From Paenibacillus eucommiae (lineage in GTDB: Bacteria > Bacillota > Bacilli > Paenibacillales > NBRC-103111): DNA of 64,000 bases. This document shows, piece after piece, positions 43,580-51,873 of this stretch. Location: NCBI RefSeq assembly GCF_017874215.1, contig NZ_JAGGLB010000005.1, positions 248,001 through 312,000 of the forward strand, written 5' to 3'. A program made the position numbers and the translations under genes. Below the pieces are notes generated by a model. That model was given only the letters and a program-made list of their open reading frames with translations, was not told the DNA's origin and searched no databases. The first letter of the stretch is position 1. Each line of letters opens with the position of its first letter.

Positions 43580-44194
43580 ATGACAGATGAAGAGTTGAAT
43601 AAGTGGATCGATCAATTGATCTTGGGGGATCAGTCTGCTTTTGAAGTAATCTATGGTATGACCAGGAAAAAAATATATGGTACTGTAGCTGCGATGGTGG
43701 CTAATAAGGAAGATGTCAATGAAATTGTGAACGAGGTTTACTATCAGCTGTGGAGAGCGCTGCCGAGCTATGATCGCAAGCGGCCGTTTCTCTTTTGGTT
43801 AAATGGAATAGTCATGAAGCAAGTGAACAATTGGCGCAGACAAATCTGGAGAAGATTTCGATTGCAGGAGAAAAAGACCCGTCTAAGTGAAGAGCCGCAG
43901 GTGGAAACGCCAGATGAGCGGATGTTGGAAAGTGAGTCGCACGGGGAAATGAAAGAGCTGATCAATCAAATGCCTTTTAAGCTGCGGATCGTGATTGTAT
44001 ATCGGTTTTACTACGAATTTTCGCATGAAGAGATTGCTGAACTGCTGCAAATTCCTGTGGGTACTGTGAAATCCAGAATGCATCTGGCGTTCAAACACTT
44101 ACGTAAAAGGCTTGGGACTGAACTTGATGGGGAGGTATTTTCCGATTATGTCTATATCAAAAAAAATGAATCAGGCATTAACCGAACAGTTTGA
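43580..44194 (+). CDS. ECF-type RNA polymerase sigma factor
   Basis: 204 residues from ATG 43580, seven bases after AGGGGG. Region 2 (LGDQSAFEVIYGMTRKKIYG, VNEIVNEVYYQLWRALPSYDRKRPFLFWL) and region 4 (MPFKLRIVIVYRFYYEFSHEEIAELLQIPVG then VKSRMHLAFKHLRKRL) are intact, with no regions 1 or 3. The spacer includes a basic IWRRFRLQEKK. Group 4 sigma factor directing RNA polymerase to a few promoters under stress. Its stop overlaps the start of the DUF4179 anti-sigma gene by 47 bases, so the pair is one translational unit. Hairpin copy 2 lies directly upstream and copy 3 downstream. Confidence 0.85.
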   Translation: MTDEELNKWIDQLILGDQSAFEVIYGMTRKKIYGTVAAMVANKEDVNEIVNEVYYQLWRALPSYDRKRPFLFWLNGIVMKQVNNWRRQIWRRFRLQEKKTRLSEEPQVETPDERMLESESHGEMKELINQMPFKLRIVIVYRFYYEFSHEEIAELLQIPVGTVKSRMHLAFKHLRKRLGTELDGEVFSDYVYIKKNESGINRTV

Positions 44195-44900
44195 AGATAT
44201 TCAGATTCCGGAGGAAGTAGATGAGCGTGTCCGGCAATCCTTTGCGCAATTTCACACAAAAAAGGAGAACAGTAAAATGAAGAAAAAAATAATCGCTTTT
44301 TCTATAGCAGCAGCCGTTCTTATACCAACCAGTGCATGGGCACTGAATACATCCTATTTTGCGAAAAATGTGAACCTCAACGGCTTAGTTGACTCTAGTG
44401 TCAAACAGGCAGTGTCCAAGGGATTAACGATCCCTATGGATGAAAAAATAACAGATCAAGGCATTACGATCCATTTCAAAGAAATGGTTGTGGAAGAAAC
44501 CAAAATACTTATTCACTATCGAATCGAAAATCAGGAGGGAGCGCTGGTCCCTTATGAATTTGACACGACGGGTTTGAATATAGTGGGGGATGGAGTGAAC
44601 AATGGCAAGCAGACAGAAAATCCTACCTATCAGGAAGCAGGCGTAGAGGGCATTAATGTTTTGAGCTTTATTGGAACATCGGAACCAGATTCACTTCCTT
44701 TCTATTTGACAGATGCAGCGGGGAATAAAGTAGAAACGGGCATAGCGGAGAAAGATCAGCCAGAAGGGATCATTGCCTTTGTAACCGACGGCTCCCGGCT
44801 TCCCCAAGCCATTAACATGAACATTAGTGTTGACCGTATCGGGAAAACGGCGGGAACTTGGAAGGGACAAATTCCTATTGATCAGAGTAAATTGAAGTAA
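44148..44900 (+). CDS. DUF4179 anti-sigma factor, possibly C-terminally truncated
   Basis: 250 residues from ATG 44148. The N-terminal ~43 residues (MSISKKMNQALTEQFEDIQI) would bind the co-encoded sigma factor in the cytoplasm. A membrane helix (IIAFSIAAAVLIPTSAWAL, ~48-66) leads to an extracytoplasmic DUF4179 domain (DQGITIHFKEMVVEETKILI, IGKTAGTWKGQIPID). Typical members are longer, and the coding region ends within a few bases of hairpin copy 3, so insertion of that element may have removed the C-terminal part; inference. It probably holds the sigma factor until a surface signal is sensed. Confidence 0.8.
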   Translation: MSISKKMNQALTEQFEDIQIPEEVDERVRQSFAQFHTKKENSKMKKKIIAFSIAAAVLIPTSAWALNTSYFAKNVNLNGLVDSSVKQAVSKGLTIPMDEKITDQGITIHFKEMVVEETKILIHYRIENQEGALVPYEFDTTGLNIVGDGVNNGKQTENPTYQEAGVEGINVLSFIGTSEPDSLPFYLTDAAGNKVETGIAEKDQPEGIIAFVTDGSRLPQAINMNISVDRIGKTAGTWKGQIPIDQSKLK

Positions 44901-44904
44901 CCTG

Positions 44905-45076
44905 CTGTCTTTCCGTTTGAGCTGTGTGTTCGTGCGATTGTAGCTGGGAGAAGGAAGGACTGTGGGTGGAATAGTGATAGTGTCCGCATTTAAAGATTTG
45001 TTCCAACATCCTCATCCATTCCATTCAAGGGAACAAATCTTTAACAGCGGTTGGAGCCTACAGTCCTTCCCTCCCC
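44905..45076 (+). repeat. Covarying nested hairpin element, copy 3
   Basis: About 172 bases. Outer stem GGAAGGACTGTGGG (44953-44966) with CCTACAGTCCTTCC (45057-45070): 13 standard pairs and one G-T. GGGAG/CTCCC extends it. The inner stem TTAAAGATTTGTTCC (44990-45004) with GGAACAAATCTTTAA (45030-45044) equals copies 1 and 2. The CACGAAC end present in copies 1 and 2 is missing, so the right side is shorter. AGCGATAGCG of copy 1 is AGTGATAGTG here, both halves changed together. Confidence 0.9.
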
Positions 45077-45116
45077 ATGTGCACCCAAGTAAGGAATATG
45101 CTCCTCGAAACTCAGA

Positions 45117-46016
45117 CTAAATCTCAATGTTTTGCTCATTCAAATGTACGTTGTTTTTAATGATGTGCTTCACTCGTTTAGCTGTATCAGGTCTTTTAGC
45201 TAGCTCGACGGTTCTATCAAGCAGTATCCACCTGATACAAGCTAATGCCTCAAACACTTCTAATTCTTCACTGCTGTAAGGGTTTTCTGATAAATATGCG
45301 GCGAGGAATAAGGATGATATTCTTTCAGTAACATAGATATTTAATAAAAAACATGACCAAGCCAGATCATATCTTGGATCCCCTAATTGTCCGTTTGTCC
45401 AATCTATTACTGCATACTGGCCGTTATTTTCTAATATGTTCATTAAATTAAAATCGCCATGAATCAGATGGTCTTGTTGTATAGGGGTGATTTTAAGCAG
45501 GTGGGTAATGGCTTGATTTAAATCTGGATATGCATGAATTTCAGGGAAAAAGTAGCTGTTAAAATCATGAAGCCGAATCTGCTGATGTTCCAATTTTTCG
45601 AGCGGAAGCTTATGTATGTTAGATAAAATGATGGCGATCTCTGCGATTTTTTTTGGATTGACTTTAAGCAGGGGAGTGCCCGCAAAGCTTGTAAGCAGGA
45701 CGGAATGGGAATCATCATTTACTCCCCAGCCCAATGGCTTCGACACGGGTAATCCGCTATTACTAAGAGCTTGCAGTAGATGAAATTGATAGTTGATGTC
45801 GGGTTTAGAGCTTTTGCTCCAGGTTTTTAATACAAAGAATTTGTCGTCTGGACCAGCTAACTCTATACCTATCTCTGTACCAATCTTCAAAACTTCTGCC
45901 TCAAGTCCAGACTCCAATGGAAAAGTGAGCAGCGAGCTGCCTAGTTCGGACAAATGGTCTATACTATCGCTTTTTTCCATCCAATTAATTTGGCTTATTA
46001 GGTTAGGGGCATCCAT
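45117..46016 (-). CDS. Aminoglycoside-phosphotransferase-family kinase
   Basis: 299 residues, full-length APH fold. N-lobe GIELAGPDDKFFVLKTWS (Lys for ATP), hinge SVLLTSFAGTPLL, catalytic loop LIHGDFNLMNILENNG (HGDxxxxN), and the metal Asp in VIDWTNGQLGDPRYDLAW. The substrate could be an antibiotic or a metabolite; sequence does not decide. ATG 46016 follows GAAAGGAAAG. It has the C-lobe missing from the two phosphotransferase fragments at the left of the window, and is not closely similar to either. Confidence 0.85.
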   Translation of the reverse strand: MDAPNLISQINWMEKSDSIDHLSELGSSLLTFPLESGLEAEVLKIGTEIGIELAGPDDKFFVLKTWSKSSKPDINYQFHLLQALSNSGLPVSKPLGWGVNDDSHSVLLTSFAGTPLLKVNPKKIAEIAIILSNIHKLPLEKLEHQQIRLHDFNSYFFPEIHAYPDLNQAITHLLKITPIQQDHLIHGDFNLMNILENNGQYAVIDWTNGQLGDPRYDLAWSCFLLNIYVTERISSLFLAAYLSENPYSSEELEVFEALACIRWILLDRTVELAKRPDTAKRVKHIIKNNVHLNEQNIEI

Positions 46017-46055
46017 GATTACTTTCCTTTCTCGACAAACATAAAATAAGTCAAG

Positions 46056-46718
46056 TTAATTCCACTGAAGAAGCATGTCTTCTAATTCTAGCAGCTCTCT
46101 AATGACACCATCACATTCAAAATTCTGTTCATAGTAAGTGTCTTCTTTCCAAATTCCTTTCATACCCGCATGCTTGCTCGCTAATACATCGTTAGTTGGA
46201 TGATCGCCTACATAAACACATTGCTCCACACTTGAATTTAACATCTCGGCTGCCCTAAGAAATATGGCTGGATCTGGTTTGCGAAGCTTTTCAAATTCAG
46301 AAATTAGAATAACCTCAAAGTAGTCTGCAATTCCTAATGCTGCTATATTACTCGCTTGAAAATCCCCAAATCCATTTGTAATCATGCCAAGTTTGTATCC
46401 TTGTTGTTGAAGTATTTCCAGCAATTCAATCGTATTAGGAAAGGGAGTCGCAAAGGAAGAGAAGCCGCTTTTATAGTCCGATAATAAATCATTCCAATCT
46501 AATTGCAACTGAAATTCCTCTATAAGTGCCTGGTATACCTTATCTTTCCAGACGTAGCCGCGGCAATCCAGTTCAATAAATCTATGAAGGTATTGCTCTT
46601 TATTCACATGCCCGAACTCTTGGATAAGCCTCTCATATTGATCAGTGATAAATTGGATTAATGACTTATTTCGGTCTAATAATGTGCCGTCCAGATCAAA
46701 GATTACGGAACGAATCAT
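46056..46718 (-). CDS. HAD-superfamily phosphatase (YjjG/Gph-like)
   Basis: 220 residues from ATG 46718, chosen because GAGGGGG lies eight bases upstream (an earlier in-frame start has no site). Motif I VIFDLDGTLLD, motif II KLGMITNGFG, motif III KPDPAIFLRAAE, motif IV CVYVGDHPTNDVLASKHAGM. A helical cap follows motif I, as in phosphoglycolate phosphatase and pyrimidine nucleotidase relatives. It lies 39 bases after the phosphotransferase start on the minus strand side and may be co-transcribed with it. Confidence 0.9.
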   Translation of the reverse strand: MIRSVIFDLDGTLLDRNKSLIQFITDQYERLIQEFGHVNKEQYLHRFIELDCRGYVWKDKVYQALIEEFQLQLDWNDLLSDYKSGFSSFATPFPNTIELLEILQQQGYKLGMITNGFGDFQASNIAALGIADYFEVILISEFEKLRKPDPAIFLRAAEMLNSSVEQCVYVGDHPTNDVLASKHAGMKGIWKEDTYYEQNFECDGVIRELLELEDMLLQWN

Positions 46719-46764
46719 AGAAAAAGCCCCCTCATCTAGTCGTGCTCCATGCATAGCACTTTCT

Positions 46765-47136
46765 TTATACCAAGTGGTTTTCTCTATATTTTTGGCAGCC
46801 CTTTTCAGTTAACTGCTTAAGCTCTTCAATCAATTCCTCATTTACTTCTTTGAAATTAAAACATGATTTTCCTTGCATACGCTTTTTTAAAGTTTCTGAT
46901 ATATCCTCTAATAATTCTGGAAACACGTAAACTGGCATTAAATGATAGCTTACATAGTTCTTTTTAATCTGCGCTGCAGCAAAGAATATGGGGAGTTTAT
47001 TTTTAGGATTAATCTTGTGTGTATTTAGATAATAATGATCAGGGGTATCCGTTATTAATTTCTTTTCAGGCTCATAGATTTTCAAGATGCTTTTTAGTTG
47101 ATTAAACACCTCAAGAAATTTGTCTGCGCTGGACAT
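46765..47136 (-). CDS. Small DUF1801-like protein
   Basis: 123 residues. NYVSYHLMPVYVFPELLEDI and LKKRMQGKSCFNFK are distinctive and match a family of small bacillar proteins related to DUF1801. Function unknown. ATG 47136 follows GAGGAGTG. No signal peptide or membrane span. The following HAD gene on the same strand is 47 bases away, so they may share a transcript. Confidence 0.65.
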   Translation of the reverse strand: MSSADKFLEVFNQLKSILKIYEPEKKLITDTPDHYYLNTHKINPKNKLPIFFAAAQIKKNYVSYHLMPVYVFPELLEDISETLKKRMQGKSCFNFKEVNEELIEELKQLTEKGCQKYRENHLV

Positions 47137-47200
47137 GGAGTCACTCCTCTGAAAATAATAAATGAAAGCAATATCGCATCGTTATCTGAAGTCCAGTAAT

Positions 47201-47497
47201 CTATACAATAAATTTCAATATCAATAATTTAATAAGCAGCAGCACTATTCCCATCAATGCTCCTACAAATAATAAAAATAGGAATACAGTAACGAGTTTT
47301 TTTAAAAAACCTTTTATTGGCTCATCAATTAAAAATGTTAAAACTATTGTAAGAGAGAGAAGTATGGCTGCTTTCAAAATATTTGAAAACCCTGACGCAA
47401 TAGAAATAGCGTAGATCAAGGATCCCGGGTACATTAGATTTCTTGTCTTTCTTGTCATTTCATTCTTTTTACTGCTTTTGGTTTTCATGATTTGCAT
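47201..47497 (-). CDS. Hypothetical small membrane protein
   Basis: 98 residues: a basic N-terminus (KTKSSKKNEMTRKTRNLMYPG), then three hydrophobic stretches (about 25-45, 44-62 and 68-95). AGGAG precedes ATG 47497. I do not recognise a family. The basic head and two to three spans suggest an integral membrane protein with cytoplasmic N-terminus. Confidence 0.6.
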   Translation of the reverse strand: MQIMKTKSSKKNEMTRKTRNLMYPGSLIYAISIASGFSNILKAAILLSLTIVLTFLIDEPIKGFLKKLVTVFLFLLFVGALMGIVLLLIKLLILKFIV

Positions 47498-47540
47498 GAT
47501 TTCTCCTACAACAAGAGTTAATAAAGCTTATGGAGCAAGT

Positions 47541-47990
47541 TTATGTTATGTAATTACTTTTTGATAGTATTTTTCTGGCCATTTCGTTCAGGTTATCGAT
47601 GGGGGCATCCAATTGGAAAAATTTCAGCTCCAAGCCTTCGTCATCATTGATGCAGGGCTCGCCGGTATAGTCTCTTGTTTCGTAGACAGCAACGACGTTA
47701 TAGATTTCATCCCCGTGCGGGTACTTATAATACATGTCTGCCCCAGATAAAAGGCAAATGAATTTCAAGTCGTCTGTTTGTAAGCCAGCTTCTTCGTAAA
47801 GCTCCCTCACAGCTGCCTGCTCCAGGGATTCTCCTAGCTCTAAAGCGCCCCCGATTACACCCCAATCCCCAGAATCGCTTCTTTTTTGTAAAAGGATCTC
47901 ATTTTGTTCGTTCAACACAATGATGCTGACGCCGGCCATAATGATCGGTCTGGTTCCTACCAGTTTTCTTATATCCTGAATATAGCCCAT
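47541..47990 (-). CDS. NUDIX hydrolase
   Basis: 149 residues. The box GGALELGESLEQAAVRELYE (G-x5-E-x7-RE-x2-EE) is intact (residues ~40-62). GVSIIVLNEQNEILLQKR and SGDWGVIGGAL mark the ADP-ribose/dinucleotide-type layout often seen in bacillar small NUDIX enzymes. Substrate unknown. ATG 47990 follows AAGGAGTATCTA. It precedes the small membrane protein by 43 bases on the same strand. Confidence 0.9.
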   Translation of the reverse strand: MGYIQDIRKLVGTRPIIMAGVSIIVLNEQNEILLQKRSDSGDWGVIGGALELGESLEQAAVRELYEEAGLQTDDLKFICLLSGADMYYKYPHGDEIYNVVAVYETRDYTGEPCINDDEGLELKFFQLDAPIDNLNEMARKILSKSNYIT

Positions 47991-48540
47991 TAGATACTCC
48001 TTTATTTTATTAGTTTTATATGAATATTACCAAATTTTCATTCCAACATCTATTGTAACAGAATTAAGCTTGGCGTAGCTGCCCGGGTAATGTGCTCTTC
48101 TCTGGGGTCTATAATGTAACCGGGCACCGTAGATTAGGGGTGTCAAATGGCTTTTTCTAATCACAAAAGAACCTGTTTCGTCATGCGAAAAGAATTGGAT
48201 TAGAAATTCAGCGCGTACAACCTGACTACGTCAATCATTGAACTAATGTTTGCATGGATTAAACTTCGCAAAAATAGCAATCGAGAAGAAATGTACTTAA
48301 TTGTATTATGTTACTATGAACATACTTAATTGTATTATGTTACTATGAACAAACTATTATTGCGCAACCGAGTCTCAACTTTCGAAAAAGTGTCGATAAA
48401 TATGAAGTAATGACAATGTTTATTGGAAACAAATCCATAATTTCAAGTAATAATTGAATAAACCTTGCAATTTGCATTAATGTTGTAAAATATAAATTGT
48501 AAATTCAAAATTCAAAATTCAAAATGAAGGGATGGAAATA
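47991..48540. other. Gene-free stretch with tandem repeats before the ABC cassette
   Basis: 550 bases with no supportable gene. It holds the 28-bp tandem repeat (48294-48350), an AT-rich run and a short (AATTCAA)3 repeat at 48502-48524 just before the ABC start. A weak promoter (TTGCAA 48465-48470, TAAAAT 48486-48491) would be 50 bases upstream of that gene. Confidence 0.5.
48294..48350. repeat. 28-bp tandem repeat
   Basis: Two identical 28-base units (48294-48321, 48323-48350, one base between) starting TACTTAATTG and ending TTACTATGAAC. Each holds TATTAT. They may be duplicated promoter or operator sequence. Confidence 0.8.
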
Positions 48541-49530
48541 ATGAATCAATCTGCAAAAGGCAATTCCAATCTTGCCATCGAGGCGTCGGGTCTAGTCAAG
48601 ACGTTTGGCAAAAACCGAGCCGTAGACGGCGTCAACCTAGCAGTGCCCGCCGGAACGGTCTACGGCTTTCTCGGGCCGAACGGCGCCGGCAAAACGACGA
48701 CGATCCGCATGCTCGCCACGCTGATCCGACCGGATTCCGGTTCTGCCCGCGTGCTTGGGCACGACATCGTGCGCGAAGCCGACGCGGTGCGCAGCCGCGT
48801 AAGCTTGACTGGCCAGTTCGCCTCAGTTGACGAGGAACTGACCGGACTGGAAAACCTGATTATGATCGGCAGGCTGCTGGGCTTTTCCTGGAAAGAGGCA
48901 AAATCGCGGGCGAACGAGCTGCTCGACGCCTTCGGCCTCATCGAAGCGGCCAATCGTCAGGTGAAGAAGTTTTCCGGCGGCATGCGGCGCCGCATCGATA
49001 TTGCCGCGAGCATCGTCGTCACGCCGAACTTGCTGTTCCTCGACGAGCCGACGACCGGCCTCGATCCGCGCAGCCGCAACCAGGTGTGGGACATCGTCCG
49101 GGCGCTCGTCGCCGAAGGCACGACGGTGCTGCTCACGACGCAGTACCTTGAGGAAGCCGACCAGTTGGCCGACCGGATTGCCGTCATCGACCACGGCAAA
49201 GTAATCGCCGAAGGAACAAGTGGCGAACTGAAGGCTTCGGTTGGATCAGGCTCGTTGAACGTACAGCTCCAAAGCCCCGAAGATCGGCTGGAAGCCGAGC
49301 GGATTCTATCGCTGTCGCTTAGCGTGCCCATCCAGCTCGAGTCCGACCCTTCGGCGCTGACGGCCCGAGTTACCGACGCGGGCCTTGTCGCGCAAGCGCT
49401 CGGCGAGCTTCATCGGGCCGGCATCGCCGTCTCCGGCTTCTCGCTCGGCCAACCGAGCCTTGACGAAGTATTCCTTGCCCTGACCGGCCACCCGGCCGAA
49501 GAAAACACCGCAGAGGAGGTTGCTGTATGA
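48541..49530 (+). CDS. DrrA-type ABC transporter ATP-binding protein
   Basis: About 329 residues from ATG 48541. Walker [11 protein letters not shown] (~residue 43), Q-loop [17 protein letters not shown] signature [10 protein letters not shown], Walker [14 protein letters not shown], and a C-terminal extension ([30 protein letters not shown]) characteristic of daunorubicin-resistance DrrA-type exporters. The next gene, overlapping by four bases (ATGA), is the permease. The cassette is markedly GC-richer than its neighbours, with GC-ending codons throughout, unlike the flanking genes; this points to horizontal gain. Likely exports a hydrophobic drug or lipid-like compound; the substrate is unknown. 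Confidence 0.9.
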   Translation: MNQSAKGNSNLAIEASGLVKTFGKNRAVDGVNLAVPAGTVYGFLGPNGAGKTTTIRMLATLIRPDSGSARVLGHDIVREADAVRSRVSLTGQFASVDEELTGLENLIMIGRLLGFSWKEAKSRANELLDAFGLIEAANRQVKKFSGGMRRRIDIAASIVVTPNLLFLDEPTTGLDPRSRNQVWDIVRALVAEGTTVLLTTQYLEEADQLADRIAVIDHGKVIAEGTSGELKASVGSGSLNVQLQSPEDRLEAERILSLSLSVPIQLESDPSALTARVTDAGLVAQALGELHRAGIAVSGFSLGQPSLDEVFLALTGHPAEENTAEEVAV

Positions 49531-50378
49531 ACACTTCCACCGCTACAACCGCTCGCACCCAGTCCGAAGCCGCCAGCCAGAAGCTGCGAGCGACGATTTC
49601 CGCCCGTACCCGACCTTCGCGCCCGAGCGCCCTGTCCGCTTCACTTACGTTCGGATGGCGGGCGCTGCTGAAAATCAAACACGTCCCTGAGCAGCTGTTT
49701 GACGTGACGATGTTTCCGATCATGTTTACGCTGATGTTCACCTACTTGTTCGGCGGCGCGCTAGCTGGATCGACCGGCGAATATTTGCAATTTCTGCTTC
49801 CGGGCATTTTGGTTCAAACGATCGTGATGATTACGATGTATACAGGACTCGCGCTCAACAACGATGTTAGCAAAGGCATTTTCGACCGCTTTCGGACATT
49901 GCCGATTTGGCAGCCGTCCGCCATTCTCGGAGCGCTGCTTGGCGACGCCGCGCGTTATACGATGGCATCGACGGTTGTCATCGTGCTCGGCCTCGTGCTC
50001 GGCTTCCGCCCCGACGGCGGCGTGGTCGGCGTGCTGCTGGCCGTGCTGCTCCTGATCGTGTTCTCGATCAGCCTGACGTGGATTTGGACCGTGCTCGGAT
50101 TGATTGCACGGACGCCGAACTCGGTCATGGGCATCAGCATGATGGTGCTGTTCCCGCTCACGTTCGGCAGCAACATCTTCGTCAACCCGGAAACGATGCC
50201 GAAGTGGCTGCAGACGCTCGTTGACATCAATCCGATCACCCACCTGGTAAGCGCGGTACGGGGTCTGATGCACGATACGGTGAAAACGGAGCAAATCGTC
50301 TGGGTGCTGATCGCCTCCGCCGTGCTGGTTGTCGTATTCGCGCCAATCACGATGTATTTGTATCGCAATAAGCGTTAA
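49527..50378 (+). CDS. DrrB-type ABC-2 transporter permease
   Basis: 283 residues with six membrane segments and the ABC-2/DrrB layout: [39 protein letters not shown] (the conserved EKE-like cytoplasmic motif region) and [20 protein letters not shown]. Starts within the last bases of the ATPase (ATGA overlap), hence one operon. An N-terminal ~40-residue basic stretch ([20 protein letters not shown]) precedes the first helix, a DrrB feature. GC-rich like its partner. No regulator of the TetR type is adjacent; an AraC fragment follows instead. Confidence 0.9.
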   Translation: MNTSTATTARTQSEAASQKLRATISARTRPSRPSALSASLTFGWRALLKIKHVPEQLFDVTMFPIMFTLMFTYLFGGALAGSTGEYLQFLLPGILVQTIVMITMYTGLALNNDVSKGIFDRFRTLPIWQPSAILGALLGDAARYTMASTVVIVLGLVLGFRPDGGVVGVLLAVLLLIVFSISLTWIWTVLGLIARTPNSVMGISMMVLFPLTFGSNIFVNPETMPKWLQTLVDINPITHLVSAVRGLMHDTVKTEQIVWVLIASAVLVVVFAPITMYLYRNKR

Positions 50379-50395
50379 TTTATAACGCAAAATAC

Positions 50396-50467
50396 CCGGG
50401 GCCCGGCTGCGGAGAAACTCTGCCACCAAACAGGTGGTTAGAGAGTCCTTCCATAGCCGGGTCCCGG
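50396..50467 (+). terminator. Multi-tier hairpin after the ABC operon
   Basis: CCGGGGCCCGGCT (50396-50408) pairs with AGCCGGGTCCCGG (50455-50467), one G-T pair; inside, GGA/TCC and ACTCT/AGAGT stack on CCACC/GGTGG around AAACA. TTTT follows at 50471-50474. Unusually complex for a terminator but in the right place. Confidence 0.6.
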
Positions 50468-50546
50468 CGCTTTTAACGCCAAAAAGAGGCTGGAACGCAG
50501 CCCTTAAAAGGCGCCATAATCTAGTGTAACGTTTCGTGAATAACGG

Positions 50547-50720
50547 AACTACCTGACCATACTGAAGCGGATAAGCTGAGTCCTCTAATCGGCATTCCCC
50601 ATAACCTGCCGTGACAATCAAAAGCGCTGACGTATCGCATATAAGCTCAACCTCGATTGGCTGATTGGGCAAGACCGTCACTTCCTGCACGTCCGCTAAC
50701 GCATAAATGACCGGCGACAT
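50547..50720 (-). pseudogene. Iron-linked AraC regulator, N-terminal fragment
   Basis: ATG 50720 (AGAGGAAAG upstream) opens a cupin-like sensor (SPVIYALADVQEVTVLPNQP, CDTSALLIVTAGYGECRLED, then YPLQYGQVV at about residue 58). This resembles AraC/substrate-binding fusion regulators of ferri-siderophore uptake in Paenibacillus. The similarity ends there; no HTH or binding-protein domain follows, and the frame only continues as antisense of the permease. A Fur-type box lies 73 bases upstream, as expected for such a regulator. Function is lost. Confidence 0.55.
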
Positions 50721-50792
50721 GCAGTCTTTCCTCTACAAGCCCCATGTGCCGCTTTTCCCCTGATCCATCGGTTCTCCTCCCATTCAAAAAAA

Positions 50793-50807
50793 TGAGAATA
50801 ATTATCA
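50793..50807 (-). promoter_or_regulatory. Fur box
   Basis: TGAGAATAATTATCA fits the 7-1-7 Fur box TGATAATnATTATCA with one mismatch. It would repress the minus-strand AraC fragment when iron is plentiful. It is also 43 bases downstream of the stop of the next AraC gene. Confidence 0.7.
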
Positions 50808-50849
50808 TTGTAACGAATACAGGGCATAGCTTACAAGTAGCTTCTTGAT

Positions 50850-51728
50850 TCAAGTACTCATCTTCCTAAATTCAGAAGGAGCGAGAAGGGTCATTTTTTT
50901 ATAAAATTTGCTGAAGGACTGGCTGCTTTCGAATCCTAGCTCAAGTGCAATTTCCAAAACATTCAGGCTGCTGGTGCTGAGCAGTTTTTTTGCTTTTTCC
51001 ACCTTGATCATTTGATGGTAGCGGAAGATAGGGTATCCCGTAGCGCCCTTGAAAATTCTGTTGAGATATCGGGGATTGAGCATGTACCTGCTGCCGAGCT
51101 CCTGAAGGTCAATATTGACCTCGGTATGTTCCTGGAGGTAAACGATAATATCGGTCACGACTTCGGAGTACTTATTATATTGGTAGGGCGTAATGTTGGA
51201 AGCGGAGGACTGGATAACCAGGCAGACCCGGGCGACTTCAATAAAGAGCTGTATCGCGAAAAATTTCAGGTTTAATTCGTAGCCGTAAGGCTTTAAAGAT
51301 ATATCCTTGATGATCTCGGTGTACCTTCTTATCATTCTACCGTGAATTTCTAATTTGATTTTGATCGGCAGCCTTCGAAAAATCTCTTGTATAGTTTCAT
51401 AGAGTGCTTTCCCGGCAGTAGTTTCCTTCTGTACTGTAAAGCTGAAACTAAAGAGCGTGAAGTTCCCATGTTCACAGCGGTGCCCCTTGTGGTTGTCTAC
51501 AAAGAACAGATCTCCCGGAATTCCAATGCTTGAATCGCCTGCCAGCTGCAAATTCGTCTGACCTCTCACTACATATTTGATTTCAAAATCCGTTCGTGCG
51601 CCTGGCGGCACATTCCATCCGATATCCGTCCACCTAAAAGCGCTGTTGATTTCTATGAGATCCAGATTGCTTTTAAAAGCATGAATCAGGGATTCTATAT
51701 GGTTTGTAATTTTTTCAAATCTATCCAA
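50850..51728 (-). CDS. AraC-family transcriptional regulator
   Basis: 292 residues. Cupin sensor (IGWNVPPGARTDFEIKYVVRG, SSIGIPGDLFFVDNHKGHRC) and the two HTH motifs (VNIDLQELGSRYMLNPRYLNRI; NVLEIALELGFESSQSFSKF) ending LAPSEFRKM. TTG 51728 after GGGGGAG is the start. Divergent, 145 bases from, the PhyH dioxygenase gene, which with the sialidase-like gene it probably controls in response to a sugar-like ligand. Confidence 0.85.
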   Translation of the reverse strand: MDRFEKITNHIESLIHAFKSNLDLIEINSAFRWTDIGWNVPPGARTDFEIKYVVRGQTNLQLAGDSSIGIPGDLFFVDNHKGHRCEHGNFTLFSFSFTVQKETTAGKALYETIQEIFRRLPIKIKLEIHGRMIRRYTEIIKDISLKPYGYELNLKFFAIQLFIEVARVCLVIQSSASNITPYQYNKYSEVVTDIIVYLQEHTEVNIDLQELGSRYMLNPRYLNRIFKGATGYPIFRYHQMIKVEKAKKLLSTSSLNVLEIALELGFESSQSFSKFYKKMTLLAPSEFRKMST

Positions 51729-51873
51729 AGTATCTCCCCCTATGCTGACTATTTATATCATAAGAAAAATAAATTAACAAGTTACTTTTGAACACTTAAT
51801 AACTCTGAAAAACGAAATAGAATGGAACTTTCTTTATATTCAAGGAGAGTCAAACAATAAGGAGTGAGAAACC

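Noticed and set aside
48000..48290. Open minus-strand stretch near 48.1 kb
   Set aside because: About 50 codons without a start or a recognisable motif; not convincing as a gene remnant.
49761..50720. Long minus-strand open frame opposite the DrrB permease
   Set aside because: It is antisense to an obvious membrane protein, is rich in histidine and arginine as expected of a GC-rich shadow frame, and only its first ~58 codons (50547-50720) resemble a real protein.
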